Below are positions 28,546-41,923 of a stretch of 64,000 nt of DNA, in pieces. Origin of the DNA: Shewanella psychrotolerans (GTDB taxonomy: Bacteria; Pseudomonadota; Gammaproteobacteria; Enterobacterales; Shewanellaceae); contig NZ_CP080419.1 in NCBI RefSeq assembly GCF_019457595.1, positions 2,418,001 through 2,482,000 of the forward strand, in the 5' to 3' direction. Below the pieces are notes generated by a model. It saw nothing but the letters and a program-made list of their open reading frames with translations, was not told where the DNA came from and ran no database searches. Both the position numbers and the translations under genes were made by a program. Each line of letters begins with the position of its first letter. Within the stretch, counting starts at the first letter, position 1.

Positions 28546-30160
28546 TCTTACGAGTGCGGTGCAAGCCGCCTCGCCTATTACGTTATTAGCTCAGCAATGT
28601 TTACCATATGAGGTATTACTCGATGATATCGATTCAACAGATACCGCCGAAAAAGCAGTAGCGCTGGAGCGTCAGCTCATTGGGCTTTTTAACTTAAAGG
28701 ATAGTGTCAACTACTATCGTCAATTCTCCATTAATACTGACGATAAAGAGTTACTTTTACAGTGCCAATTACGCTTAGCCGATGAGTTTGCAAAATTAGC
28801 TCATCGACCAAACATCGAGACCTTCAGCCAACAATTACAACACAGCTCCTCAGTCAATGAGCAGCGCCTTGGTCAACGCTTATCTCAGTTGATAACGCGG
28901 CAAACATCACTTCAGCAAAAGGCCACGTTGCACACCACAGAGGCGGGACTAAAATATGCCTTACGCCACCAATCACTCTCTTTAGTGATTGGTGAGCATA
29001 GATGTTTGCTCCCTAGCGATGGCGCTGCGCCAGCTAAAATCAAGGCCCCCTTTAGTGAATCGATAGCGGCTTACCTTATTGAACAACAAGACAGTCAGTG
29101 CAGGCAACAGGTATGGCAGGCATACCAGCTTAGGGCAAAAGATAAAAATCAGCAGGCGTTGCAGTATCTATTCGACGTTAAACAGAACCTAGCAGCCCAG
29201 CAAGGTTATCTTGATTATGCTCACTATGTCTTAGCAGACCAACAACTTTCTAGCCCTAAATCTGTTAACCAATTTTTAGATGCGATAACCGACAAGGCTC
29301 CAGCACCATGGGATATAGGCCAAACCCTTTCAGCCGCGTCACCAACACCAATTGAGCCAATCTTTAGCCAAATATTTTTGCAAAAAATTTACCAAGAACT
29401 CAAGGTGTTTGACGTCACGATAGAGGAAGTCGATCCCCAAGTATTGAGAGTTTGGCATCAACAACGTTTGCTCGGCGAGATCTATCTCAGGCAAGGCAAT
29501 ACGCCACAAGCCCAAAGAGTGCGTCAGAGCGTTATTGGCCATCAGTTTGGCCAAGTATCGTTAGCCTTCCCCGGTGTTCTCACCGATTATCGAACACAGC
29601 AGCAGCTAATCGATGCGCTATCCGATTCACTAGCTCAGCTGATAAAAGGTGGCCATTACTATCTATTAAACACACTAGGCGACAGCCAAGATACTAATGA
29701 GGTTGGCCAACATTGGTTGTCGCTCTATCTTAGTAATAAATTGTTACCCGCAGTTGTCGACGGCAGTCGAGAAGACTATCTTTATCGCTACGCCACTCAG
29801 TTAAAAGTCTTTAGAAGTAAGCTCGCACTTGGTTTCTATCAAGGAACGCTCGACCCACAGAAATATCAATACGAATTTTCGCGGAGTTTCAATCAAGGAT
29901 GGCCACAAGCCCAAGATGCAATTTACAGCTTTACAGGCATGATTAATCAAGGCCCTTTGTATTACAAAAGTTTATGGCAAAAGCACTTAGCTCAGCTTAT
30001 TTTTCAAAACAATAAAGACCATCAGGATCAAAAACAACTCTTTGCGACTCTGATGATAAACGAGGCACAGTTGTCCTTCTCCCAGCAATTAGCAACCATC
30101 TTTGGAAGGCCTATCTCACCCTCATTTTTAATAGAAAGGATCCAACATGGTCAACGCTAA
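28508..30160 (+). CDS. Exported protein of unknown function
   Basis: 550 residues with a clear signal peptide (MLKSILAILLSLSLTSAVQA, cut near AAS). The start lies 38 bp inside the ATP-grasp gene, so the two are probably translationally coupled. The body is helix-rich. The overall look, and the C-terminal stretch FGRPISPSFLIERIQHG, loosely recall M3-type metallopeptidases, but no HEXXH zinc motif is present. I do not recognise it firmly; a catalytically dead peptidase-like protein is one possibility. It overlaps the next gene by 14 bp, which supports one operon. Confidence 0.75.
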   Translation: MLKSILAILLSLSLTSAVQAASPITLLAQQCLPYEVLLDDIDSTDTAEKAVALERQLIGLFNLKDSVNYYRQFSINTDDKELLLQCQLRLADEFAKLAHRPNIETFSQQLQHSSSVNEQRLGQRLSQLITRQTSLQQKATLHTTEAGLKYALRHQSLSLVIGEHRCLLPSDGAAPAKIKAPFSESIAAYLIEQQDSQCRQQVWQAYQLRAKDKNQQALQYLFDVKQNLAAQQGYLDYAHYVLADQQLSSPKSVNQFLDAITDKAPAPWDIGQTLSAASPTPIEPIFSQIFLQKIYQELKVFDVTIEEVDPQVLRVWHQQRLLGEIYLRQGNTPQAQRVRQSVIGHQFGQVSLAFPGVLTDYRTQQQLIDALSDSLAQLIKGGHYYLLNTLGDSQDTNEVGQHWLSLYLSNKLLPAVVDGSREDYLYRYATQLKVFRSKLALGFYQGTLDPQKYQYEFSRSFNQGWPQAQDAIYSFTGMINQGPLYYKSLWQKHLAQLIFQNNKDHQDQKQLFATLMINEAQLSFSQQLATIFGRPISPSFLIERIQHGQR

Positions 30161-31262
30161 TATGTTTTATAAGGTAGCTTGTTCGGTTTCAATTGCTGCA
30201 GCTTTAGTTTTTCCCAGTATCGGCATGACTAAAGATGCCGATACACTGAGCTCCCATGACTCGATATCACCACAGCAAGTGCGTGAATCGATAAAAACAA
30301 ATTTAGAAAATCACCTATATCAGCTTCCACCTCGTGTTCAAGGACATTATGGGATACGCCTCTACCGCATGACTGGTGATGAAAAATACGCCAACGCTGC
30401 ATTAGTTGACCTATATGCAGTGACAGAAGCACAAAGCTTCTATGCGTGCCAATTAGATAAGCCAGGGTTTATCGATAGTGAAGCTAAAGCTGCTATAGCC
30501 GTTTTAGGGAACGGTCCTCGTGCTAAAGCACGCAAAAAAGCGCTGCAGCCTTTTCCTGAGTTTCTGTTCTATACCGATGTATTATTGCGTTTCTCTAGTC
30601 GTATAGACGAGTTTGGCTTACAGGGTCCCTGCAATGACAAGTTACGTTCGGCGCTAAAATCAACCGATCTTAAAGCTGGCTTAACAGACAAAGCGATGAT
30701 CGAAGCATGGGCTGCACAGCTTATCAATTATGTATATTGGGCAAAACAGCTAGGCGTCGGTGACTATACTGCCGAGTACAAAGACGCATTTAATCAAGTC
30801 TACCCGCAAAGTAGAGATAAACAGTTAACCAAAAAGCAGTTTAGAAACAAAATTTATGGTATGACCCATTTTATCTTTGCTGCTAGCGAATATTACCAAC
30901 ATCAAGTAGATGCTAAAGAGTTTGCTTGGATTTTGGATTACTTCGCGGCCAATATAGATAGAATATTAGCCGATGCCACCGATGATATTATTGCCGAAGT
31001 AGGGATTAGCTTTCATCTCACTGGATTATCTAATCACGAAGTCGTTAATAAGACCCAGCGCCACATCGTAAACGCATTTGATAGCACAGAGCGCACAATC
31101 CCATCCCCAAAAGGAAACCCAGATCTTGCCTTAGGAGAGCATCGCAATGTACTGGCAATGATGTTGCTTGACTGGCCAGAGACACTCCATAAAGGCCCTT
31201 ATTTCCATCAGCTTAAAGCAACAAAAAAATACCTGCCTAAACAGGTTAAAATAAAACCTTAA
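30147..31262 (+). CDS. Exported protein of unknown function (DUF3541-like)
   Basis: 371 residues with an N-terminal signal peptide (cut near GMTKDAD). Recognisable features are HLYQLPPRVQGHYGIRLYR early in the mature protein and a helix-rich body with few cysteines (FYACQL, GPCNDKL). From memory it resembles the DUF3541 family found in Vibrio and Shewanella; this is not checked. It overlaps the preceding gene by 14 bp and closes the five-gene set that begins at 25329. Catalytic residues could not be named. Confidence 0.72.
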   Translation: MVNANMFYKVACSVSIAAALVFPSIGMTKDADTLSSHDSISPQQVRESIKTNLENHLYQLPPRVQGHYGIRLYRMTGDEKYANAALVDLYAVTEAQSFYACQLDKPGFIDSEAKAAIAVLGNGPRAKARKKALQPFPEFLFYTDVLLRFSSRIDEFGLQGPCNDKLRSALKSTDLKAGLTDKAMIEAWAAQLINYVYWAKQLGVGDYTAEYKDAFNQVYPQSRDKQLTKKQFRNKIYGMTHFIFAASEYYQHQVDAKEFAWILDYFAANIDRILADATDDIIAEVGISFHLTGLSNHEVVNKTQRHIVNAFDSTERTIPSPKGNPDLALGEHRNVLAMMLLDWPETLHKGPYFHQLKATKKYLPKQVKIKP

Positions 31263-31311
31263 TAATGGATATGAACTTTAATTTATAAAACTTAGGGATG
31301 TGAGCCTGACT

Positions 31312-32196
31312 ATGAACCAAGCAAAATCAACATTAGAACAGTGGCGGATATTACAAGCCGTGGTTGATCACGGTGGTTACGCTCAAGCAGCACAAAAACT
31401 CAACAAGAGTCAGTCATCCCTGAATCATGCGGTGGCCAAACTTCAGTCTCAACTTGGCGTTGCGCTGCTAGAGGTTAAAGGTCGTAAAGCTTATCTTACT
31501 GAAACTGGTGAGGTACTGTTAAGACGTTCTCGTCATATCACTCGATCGGTATCCGAGCTTGAAATATTAGCCAAAAACCTTCAAAAAGGCTGGGAGCCGA
31601 CGCTAGTTATTGCTCGCGAGATCATCTATCCAATGGACAAACTTGTCGATGCATTAAGCCTATTTGAACCTCAGGGACGAGGAACAAGGATCATTATCCT
31701 CGACTCTGTCATTAGTGGAACATTAGAACTTATCGAATCGGAGCAAGTGGATATCGCCATCGCAGGAACAACACCTAAAGGGTATCTTGCAGAGCCGTTA
31801 TGCCATGTGAAGTTTTTACTCGTGTGTCATCCCTCTCATCCATTGGCAACGAGAAGTGAACCTCTCGATGACAAATCATTAGCGGAACACCTGCAAATTG
31901 TCATAAAAGAAACAGGACAAGTCTCTCGATCCGATTTTGGTTGGCTAAAAGCAGAACAAAGATGGACGGTGGCAAATTTTCATGAAGCTATTGCCATTTT
32001 AAACCGAGGACTCGGCTTTTGTTGGATCCCTGAACATCTAGTATCAGACCTGTTAGCAAAAGGCTGCTTGCATAAATTAGATTTACAGGGCAGCAGTCAT
32101 CGGCAAGGAACACTTAATCTGATTATTCCTAATAGGGATAATCAAGGGGCTGCTTCTCAGTTACTTGAGCAACTGATCCTCGCCCAGCATCAGTGA
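31312..32196 (+). CDS. LysR-family transcriptional regulator
   Basis: About 294 residues: an N-terminal winged helix-turn-helix (GGYAQAAQKLNKSQSSLNHAVAKLQ) and a LysR substrate domain. GTG at 31300 would add four residues, but AGGGA is too close to it, so ATG at 31312 is preferred with moderate certainty. It starts 50 bp after the five-gene set on the same strand. It may regulate that set or be independent. It is convergent with the SprA-related gene, 39 bp apart. Confidence 0.92.
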   Translation: MNQAKSTLEQWRILQAVVDHGGYAQAAQKLNKSQSSLNHAVAKLQSQLGVALLEVKGRKAYLTETGEVLLRRSRHITRSVSELEILAKNLQKGWEPTLVIAREIIYPMDKLVDALSLFEPQGRGTRIIILDSVISGTLELIESEQVDIAIAGTTPKGYLAEPLCHVKFLLVCHPSHPLATRSEPLDDKSLAEHLQIVIKETGQVSRSDFGWLKAEQRWTVANFHEAIAILNRGLGFCWIPEHLVSDLLAKGCLHKLDLQGSSHRQGTLNLIIPNRDNQGAASQLLEQLILAQHQ

Positions 32197-32235
32197 TAGA
32201 AATGCAGCTAAAGAGATAAATATAAAGTAAGAATA

Positions 32236-33615
32236 TTAAACGCTGAAATCCAGTTGCGATGAGCGTTTTTCACTTGTGGTATTAAGGTATTGATTATCAA
32301 TCACCTTCGATTGATATCCTCCATAAGCACTATCTGTGGAATGATTGCTAGCCAATATGTAACGGCTTAAACGCTCTATCGTCTGAGAAGGACTTTTATC
32401 ATTATCGATAACGGAGGGTGAGTCTGTCCGCTTACCCGAGATCACTCCATTTTCATTTACCTCACCAAACACTTGGCTAATGACAGGCTCAGGAATAACG
32501 ATCCCTTTACTGGCATTATCGGCGTCGATAAGCGGTTTTATCTCTTGTACAGAGGGTGCTTGCTGCACGCGTTCAGCCGCTAGTTGCCCCTTAGCTTCAT
32601 TCATCTTACGCAGCGCTTCACTTGCAACACGAATATCAGCCATCGAAGGATTAACTGGTGCCATTGCGGCAGCATAAACTCGCTTCATCTTATTTAACGT
32701 AGCGAGCGGATCGTTTGGAACCGCTGCGATATCAATAGATACTTCGCCATCTACAGCATAACGTTTACCATCACTGCCCAGCTCGTACGTTAAACTTGGA
32801 GAGCGAGCATAATTTCCGCCGACATTGGCATGGGCTTGCTCATGGGCACGCACTTCCGCATCCCGTTTGCTGAGTTGCTCCAGCTTAACTTGTTCAGCAA
32901 GATCTTCAGCTTTTTGTTGCTGTTTTTGTTGTTCTCTATTTTGCGTCTCAGACGTCTCTTCCTGCTCAAATGGCGAATAAGCTTGCTCTTTCGATGCTTG
33001 TTCTGGCTCGACAAAAGCGGCATTAGCGGCTGACTCAGGAGCATTCTCATCGGTAAAAATGGGCGGATTTTGAGGTGTATCATTGGTTCCAGAAACATTA
33101 TTCACTTCATTAATCGTAGTGCTGGGACTAAAAATGGCTCGTATCTGACTACTATTATCGCCTTGAGGGGAAACATTAGATGCCGTGCTATTTATCATCC
33201 CCGATAGCTCCAAAGCCCCCAAAGAAAGACTGTAGCTACGACTTGGCGTATTTGCTTGAACAACCACAGTTGTCGGTATCGTCGAAGCAGAAGACGCGCG
33301 ATTATTTTTAACAGGGATATTATTTGAAGGAGATGTTGTACTTGAAGAAGATGTAATATTAAGAGAAGCTGCTGGCTTAGAAAACGCAGCGAAAGACGCT
33401 GACGCATTTAATGTTGCTGCGTTGACGACACTGGTATTTGTTACCTCAGCAGTCTGCTGAGGGCTAACGCCTGAGTGACTGATGCCAGAATGGCCTGCAC
33501 TAGCATGACTAATCGCTGAGGATCTGGAACTCGAAGCGTTACTATTAGACAAAGCAAAAGGCGCTGCATTCACATGCATCGCCGTATTAGTAGGCGTAGA
33601 GATAACGCCACTCAT
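32236..33615 (-). CDS. SprA-related putative metalloprotease
   Basis: 459 residues. The first half (about 1-210) is low-complexity, Ser/Asn/Ala rich and probably disordered. A Glu/Gln-rich charged coiled segment follows (about 215-250). The conserved domain then starts with RDAEVRAHEQAHANVGG, whose HEQAH resembles a zinc HEXXH motif, and runs through YELGSDGKRYAVDGEVSID. The family is annotated as putative metalloprotease (CJM1_0395/SprA-related). No signal peptide is seen. It is preceded by a 91-residue gene 4 bp upstream, so the two form a unit. Proteolytic activity is not established by sequence. Confidence 0.85.
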   Translation of the reverse strand: MSGVISTPTNTAMHVNAAPFALSNSNASSSRSSAISHASAGHSGISHSGVSPQQTAEVTNTSVVNAATLNASASFAAFSKPAASLNITSSSSTTSPSNNIPVKNNRASSASTIPTTVVVQANTPSRSYSLSLGALELSGMINSTASNVSPQGDNSSQIRAIFSPSTTINEVNNVSGTNDTPQNPPIFTDENAPESAANAAFVEPEQASKEQAYSPFEQEETSETQNREQQKQQQKAEDLAEQVKLEQLSKRDAEVRAHEQAHANVGGNYARSPSLTYELGSDGKRYAVDGEVSIDIAAVPNDPLATLNKMKRVYAAAMAPVNPSMADIRVASEALRKMNEAKGQLAAERVQQAPSVQEIKPLIDADNASKGIVIPEPVISQVFGEVNENGVISGKRTDSPSVIDNDKSPSQTIERLSRYILASNHSTDSAYGGYQSKVIDNQYLNTTSEKRSSQLDFSV

Positions 33616-33619
33616 GCTA

Positions 33620-33895
33620 CTACACCTGTATGTCTATCACAGTACCAAGGGTTTCAGATGAAACCTCTAATACTTCTACTGCAGCTTCACCTTGATTCTG
33701 CGCTTCGACAGCCGACACTAAAGCTTGAGTTTTATCCGTTGCTTCAACGGGTGTAGCGGTCTCAGCTTCTAATGTTTCAGTCGTTGTCGCAGGTGGTTGA
33801 GATGGCTTAGCCACATCAACGGTCGCTTGAGTTAACCCAGACTGAGCACTCTGCAACCCGGATAATCCCGATGAAAAACTTGATTGGATCTCCAT
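33620..33895 (-). CDS. Small protein with flagellin-like N-terminus, partner of the SprA-related gene
   Basis: 91 residues. The N-terminus (SGLSGLQSAQSGLTQATVDVA) has the heptad style of flagellar axial proteins (flagellin, FlgK, FlgE). The rest is Ala/Thr/Glu rich and ends TVIDIQV. It is too short for any known flagellar structural protein. It lies 4 bp before the SprA-related gene on the same strand. Function unknown; a surface- or flagellum-associated peptide is only a guess. Confidence 0.75.
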   Translation of the reverse strand: MEIQSSFSSGLSGLQSAQSGLTQATVDVAKPSQPPATTTETLEAETATPVEATDKTQALVSAVEAQNQGEAAVEVLEVSSETLGTVIDIQV

Positions 33896-33996
33896 ACATT
33901 TGGCTCCGTTAGATAGAAAGCATGTAGGTTAATTATTAGCCAAACTAAGATAAATGTACAGCAATAACACTGAGCCGCTCACATTTATCCTCGCCT

Positions 33997-35115
33997 TTAG
34001 GCTAAATTTACCCACTCAGATTGCCAATCTTTCCATACTGGCGTAAATCCCTTCGCCAGCATGGCGTTTACCGTCTCAGCAGAACTACGATCATCATTTA
34101 TCTCAAATTGATCTAATTGGCTTTTAGGGTTACTGTAACCACCAGGCTCAGTTGAGCTCCCCGCACTAATATGCGTCACCCCAAGGCCATAAAGATTATC
34201 ACGAAAACTCGCCGATTCCCGCGTGGACAAACTAATTTCAAGCTGTTGATTAAACAATCTAAAAGCACAAATCAGTTGAACTAATCCTTTGTCTGTCAGT
34301 ACGGTTTGCGGAGAAATACCGCCAGTACAAGGTCTCAGACGTGGCAAAGAGAGGCTATAACGACAGCGCCAATAATGTCGCTCTAAATAACTCAGATGAT
34401 GCCCAAGTAACAAGGCATCGAGACGCCAATCATCTAAGCCAAGCAATACCCCTAAACCGATTTTATCGACTCCTGAACGGGCAATGCGCTCCGGAGATTC
34501 AACTCGGTAGCGATAGTCTTGCTTCTTACCCCAAGTATGATGCTTTTGGTAGGTGGTAGGATTATAAGTCTCTTGATACAACATGACCGCATCGAGGCCG
34601 AGATTGACTAAGCGCCTATACTCATCTTCTTCTAGCGGCTGTACTTCCATCGCAACATAGCTAAATTGCTTTTTGACCAGAGGCAACATAGAACAAAAAT
34701 AATCAATACCAACCTTACTTTCATGTTCACCAGAGACCAACAAGATAGAATCAAAGCCTTGCCCTTTGATAATATTCATCTCTTGCTGTAATTCATCAGC
34801 CGTTAAAAATTTGCGTTTAAGCTTATTACTCATGCTAAAACCACAATAGTCACAATCATTAGCACACAAGTTAGATAGATAAAGTGGTAAATACATACCG
34901 ATGTTAGTGCCAAAACGTTGCCGCGTGATTTCGGCAGCCCTTATCGCCATCTCCTCAATGTAGGGCTCTGCCGCTGGCGAGAGTAATGCCATAAGACTTG
35001 ATAAATCGCCCTCGCTATTAACTAACGCGCGCTCTACCTCTGCAGGGCCAATGGAGTAAAGCGCTAATTTAAGTTGCTCTCGAGATAGCAACTTTAATTC
35101 ATCATAAAAACTCAT
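33997..35115 (-). CDS. thiH: 2-iminoacetate synthase (tyrosine lyase) ThiH
   Basis: 372 residues, radical SAM enzyme. The cluster motif is CANDCDYC (CX3CX2C) in the segment LCANDCDYCGFS. It cleaves tyrosine to dehydroglycine (2-iminoacetate) and p-cresol for thiazole synthesis with ThiG and ThiS-thiocarboxylate. It is the last gene of the thi operon, 1 bp after thiG. Confidence 0.97.
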   Translation of the reverse strand: MSFYDELKLLSREQLKLALYSIGPAEVERALVNSEGDLSSLMALLSPAAEPYIEEMAIRAAEITRQRFGTNIGMYLPLYLSNLCANDCDYCGFSMSNKLKRKFLTADELQQEMNIIKGQGFDSILLVSGEHESKVGIDYFCSMLPLVKKQFSYVAMEVQPLEEDEYRRLVNLGLDAVMLYQETYNPTTYQKHHTWGKKQDYRYRVESPERIARSGVDKIGLGVLLGLDDWRLDALLLGHHLSYLERHYWRCRYSLSLPRLRPCTGGISPQTVLTDKGLVQLICAFRLFNQQLEISLSTRESASFRDNLYGLGVTHISAGSSTEPGGYSNPKSQLDQFEINDDRSSAETVNAMLAKGFTPVWKDWQSEWVNLA

Positions 35116-35116
35116 C

Positions 35117-35890
35117 TTAGGACTCCAAAAATGCGGTTAATGGCATTTGCGGACTGGTTTGCTGTGCAACACTGGACGTTATCCCTAATCCTGCGAGATA
35201 GGCATCTCTTCCCGCTGCGACAGCGCTTTTGAAGCACCGCGCCATAGCAACCGGATCGCGGCTACTCGCTATCGCAGTATTGACAAGCACTGCACTGGCA
35301 CCCATTTCCATGGCTTGCATAGCATGTGAAGGCGCCCCAATTCCTGCATCGACAATGACAGGAATATTGGCTTGCTCTATGATGATCTTTAGAAAAGTTT
35401 GCGTCGCTAATCCCTGATTAGAACCTATCGGGCTTCCTAGAGGCATCACTGCGGCGCAACCCACCTCTTCCAAATGTCGGCACAATACCGGATCGGCGTG
35501 AACGTATGGCAAAACAACAAAACCTTTATCACAAAGCATTTTTGCGGCTTTGAGTGTTTCGATAGGATCGGGCATTAAATATTTGGGATCGGGATGGATT
35601 TCAAGTTTGATCCAAGGGGTGCCAAGCACTTCTCGACTTAACTCTGCGACAAACACGGCTTCTTGAGCATTCCTCGCACCAGACGTATTAGGTAACAGTT
35701 TTACACCGGAAGCTTTAAGTGGGGCTAAAATATCATCGGTTCCCGCTTTAAGATCGAGGCGCTTCATTGCCATCGTCACCAATTGCGAGCCACTCGCCTC
35801 GATTGCACCCACCATAGTCTTTGAGCTGGAAAATTTGCCTGTACCGGTAAACAAGCGTGAAGAAAACTGGGTATCTGCTAACGTCAACAT
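35117..35890 (-). CDS. thiG: Thiazole synthase ThiG
   Basis: 257-residue TIM-barrel enzyme that assembles thiazole phosphate from deoxyxylulose phosphate, dehydroglycine and the ThiS thiocarboxylate. Family segments [35 protein letters not shown] and [18 protein letters not shown] are present. It starts 1 bp after the thiS stop. Confidence 0.97.
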   Translation of the reverse strand: MLTLADTQFSSRLFTGTGKFSSSKTMVGAIEASGSQLVTMAMKRLDLKAGTDDILAPLKASGVKLLPNTSGARNAQEAVFVAELSREVLGTPWIKLEIHPDPKYLMPDPIETLKAAKMLCDKGFVVLPYVHADPVLCRHLEEVGCAAVMPLGSPIGSNQGLATQTFLKIIIEQANIPVIVDAGIGAPSHAMQAMEMGASAVLVNTAIASSRDPVAMARCFKSAVAAGRDAYLAGLGITSSVAQQTSPQMPLTAFLES

Positions 35891-35891
35891 A

Positions 35892-36101
35892 CTAACCTCC
35901 TGCCACTACACCAAAAAGCTCAATAACATCACCATCTTCACAAGTGGTAAATGACCATTGCGATTTAGGCACGACTCGATTGCCTCGCAGCAGTGCTACG
36001 CTATCAAGGGCGATTTGTTGATCCAATAAGATTTGTTGCAAACTGCTATCATAGGCAACGGATAATAATTGCCCATTAACAGTGATCTGTATCTTACTCA
36101 T
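35892..36101 (-). CDS. thiS: Sulfur carrier protein ThiS
   Basis: 69-residue ubiquitin-like protein ending in the required Gly-Gly (VVAGG). The C-terminus is adenylated by ThiF and converted to a thiocarboxylate, giving sulfur for the thiazole ring. It overlaps thiF by 8 bp. Confidence 0.96.
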   Translation of the reverse strand: MSKIQITVNGQLLSVAYDSSLQQILLDQQIALDSVALLRGNRVVPKSQWSFTTCEDGDVIELFGVVAGG

Positions 36102-36856
36102 AACGTATTTCCTTAACTAATTTGCTGCAAACCGGACACTTGGGATCTCGGGTTAGTAATGAAGATGTTTGACTGAGTCCCATGCCATCGAAACGATAAA
36201 GCCGCGCATTTTCATCATAGATGCCTGCTAAGTGCTTTATTGCCACCAAGGCTTGCATTGATGCCATAACACCGACCATGGGACCGAGAACGCCCGAATT
36301 TGTGCAGTTTTGTGTACTTTGTAGCGATGTCGGGAACAGACAGTGGTAACAACCCGATTGTGGATAACGTCCTAGATCGATAGTCATAAGCTGACCGCTA
36401 AAATGCGCCACTGATGCCATAACATTGGGTATCGACAATTTAATGCAGGAATCATTGACTAGATGGCGCGTGTCAAAGTTGTCGCTGCAATCAAGCACGA
36501 TGTCAGCGCCAGATAGCAAAGCAGTTGCATTGTCTTCGTTTAAGAAGCAATCCATTGCCGAGACTTGGCACTCGGAATAACGAGCCGTGAGCTTACGACT
36601 ACTCACCAATGCCTTGTTGTTTCCTATATCGTTTTTATCAAACAGAAGTTGCCTAGGCAGATTACTTTGCTCAACATCATCGCCATCAATAATAGTAAGC
36701 TGACCCACACCTGCTGCGGCTAAATACTGACAACAGAGCTGACCCAACCCGCCAACACCGACAATTGCGACCTTCGACCGCATCAAGTCTTGTTGCCCCT
36801 GTTCGCCCAGTTCTGGCAGCATGATCTGCCTTGAATAATGAATATACTGACGATCG

Positions 36857-36867
<11 letters not shown>
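36094..36867 (-). CDS. thiF: Adenylyltransferase ThiF
   Basis: 257 residues of the E1-like/MoeB family. The nucleotide-binding loop is VGVGGLGQLCCQYLA, with the conserved DGDDVEQSNLPRQ segment. Two CXXC zinc pairs are seen (CYHC and CPVC). It adenylates the ThiS C-terminus. It overlaps thiDE upstream by 11 bp and thiS downstream by 8 bp. Confidence 0.95.
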
Positions 36868-40458
<3,591 letters not shown>

Positions 40459-40634
40459 TTAATGAATATGAAGTTGCTTGTCAGGAGAATTGAGAGTTGA
40501 TGGCATTGAGCAAGTCTATTAACACTTAGCAATAGTCATTGCCTGTTAAACTGCTCAGAAATAGTAACGCGATAAAATTGTAGATAAAACGACTAAACCA
40601 AGAAGCACTAAATTCAAAAATACTCGAAAAGTCA

Positions 40635-40665
40635 CTCTAAACGGTATTTAAACGACGATTTAGAG
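40635..40665 (-). promoter_or_regulatory. Possible expression-platform hairpin in the thiC leader
   Basis: CTCTAAA (40635-40641) pairs with TTTAGAG (40659-40665) between the TPP aptamer and thiC. On the RNA it is followed by TGACTTTTC. It could be part of the riboswitch expression platform; the T-run is too short to be sure of termination. Confidence 0.4.
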
Positions 40666-40721
40666 CAAGCGTGTTGCTGAGTCTAATCTATCATTTTTTA
40701 CAATAATGTTGCATTAATATC

Positions 40722-40808
40722 ATGCTTGTTTCCTTCGCAGGGACTAACCTGATCAGGTTCAACGGATCCCGAATAAACGGTCTCAGCCAAATGGCACTCC
40801 GACAAGAG
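40722..40808 (-). promoter_or_regulatory. TPP (THI-box) riboswitch ahead of thiC
   Basis: Read on the minus strand, the element has the THI-box landmarks in order: GGAGTGCC, CTGAGA, GGGATCC, GAACCTGATCAGGTTA, CCTGCG and AGGAAACAAG. Binding of thiamine pyrophosphate should shut off the thi operon. The leader from the aptamer to the thiC ATG is about 265 nt. Confidence 0.95.
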
Positions 40809-40978
40809 GTGGCCAGTATACTCTCAAGTAAGAGAAATAAACAAGCCCTAAAAAATGGATGTTAAGACAAATTAATTGACAAAAGATATTAAAAACAAAA
40901 CAAAGAGTTAAATACAAATCAAGTTCAAAATATACAGAAGACCAACCACTTCGTTGAATATTAATCATGGCAATTACA

Positions 40979-41923
40979 TTAGTTTTTAACGCCCATTATG
41001 GCGAGACGTTTATCGAGCGCTGCTTTTAATGCTTGCTGAATGGTCTGTCCCCCACACTTAAACGGATAGCCTAAATTCTCAGCATGGGGATTTAATACGG
41101 TCCCCACTTTAACAATTCGATAGCAGGTATCACCTTGCTTAACAATGCGATTAGGATCGATATGGCTATCTAAGGTGCCGGCCACGGTAAACTCATCAGG
41201 TGAACTAAGTTGAAGGATTTCAATATCACCATCCATTTCACTTAGTGAGCGGTTCTGAGTATAAAGGTTAGCCTCTGTAGCCACTAAAGAATCGAGTGCA
41301 ATTAACCGCTGTTTTTCAACATAGCCTTGAGTGAACAGGCTAACGTTAACAGTACCTGCACTGGTTTGAGTAACCGTGTTATTCACTTTGTGATTTTGGC
41401 TACTGGTTTTTTTATCCTGCAACCTTGGTTTATTGTTCTCTGACACCCCATTTTTTAACTGGTTATCAGCTTGGTTAACATTGTTGTCTGTCGTTAATAT
41501 TGCAGTCTGTAAATCCACCTGAGCTGCGGGTGATGTAGATTGCTCGATAACATTAGGCTGAACTTTAGCGGAGGTAGGTGCTATTGAATCAAGCGTTAAA
41601 GAAGTCGCAGGCTGGTAAATGATATAAGCGTTGACCTTTTTATCCTTTGCCGAGCTCTGCTTGATGTCCGTAGAGTGTAAACTGGGTTTCCAAGCAATTT
41701 GCAAGCACCATAACAAGAGTAAATGAGCCAGTACAACCGCAAAAATCAGATAAATAGTCGTAGAAACAGGACGCTTTGTATTATCAACCAAACGCCTATC
41801 ATTGATATGATTAACTAAAACTGAGTCATCTTGATATGAACTAAATGTTCTACTAAATGAAGGTTCGACCATGTTGTAACACAGTTTTCGTCCATTATCG
41901 CCAAGCGTTATTCTTATCGGCAA
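40979..41923 (-). CDS. One-helix membrane protein of unknown function
   Basis: 314 residues. An N-terminal cytoplasmic part (about 50 residues) is followed by one helix (TTIYLIFAVVLAHLLLLWCL), then a Ser/Thr/Asn/Gln-rich linker and a C-terminal domain with a conserved-looking pair of cysteines (CYRIVKVGTV and FKCGG). The topology (N-in, single helix, flexible periplasmic linker, small C-terminal domain) is like TonB/TolA-type proteins, but no TonB C-terminal signature is seen. It is isolated between the thi operon and a hemolysin III-family gene. Function unknown. Confidence 0.75.
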   Translation of the reverse strand: MPIRITLGDNGRKLCYNMVEPSFSRTFSSYQDDSVLVNHINDRRLVDNTKRPVSTTIYLIFAVVLAHLLLLWCLQIAWKPSLHSTDIKQSSAKDKKVNAYIIYQPATSLTLDSIAPTSAKVQPNVIEQSTSPAAQVDLQTAILTTDNNVNQADNQLKNGVSENNKPRLQDKKTSSQNHKVNNTVTQTSAGTVNVSLFTQGYVEKQRLIALDSLVATEANLYTQNRSLSEMDGDIEILQLSSPDEFTVAGTLDSHIDPNRIVKQGDTCYRIVKVGTVLNPHAENLGYPFKCGGQTIQQALKAALDKRLAIMGVKN

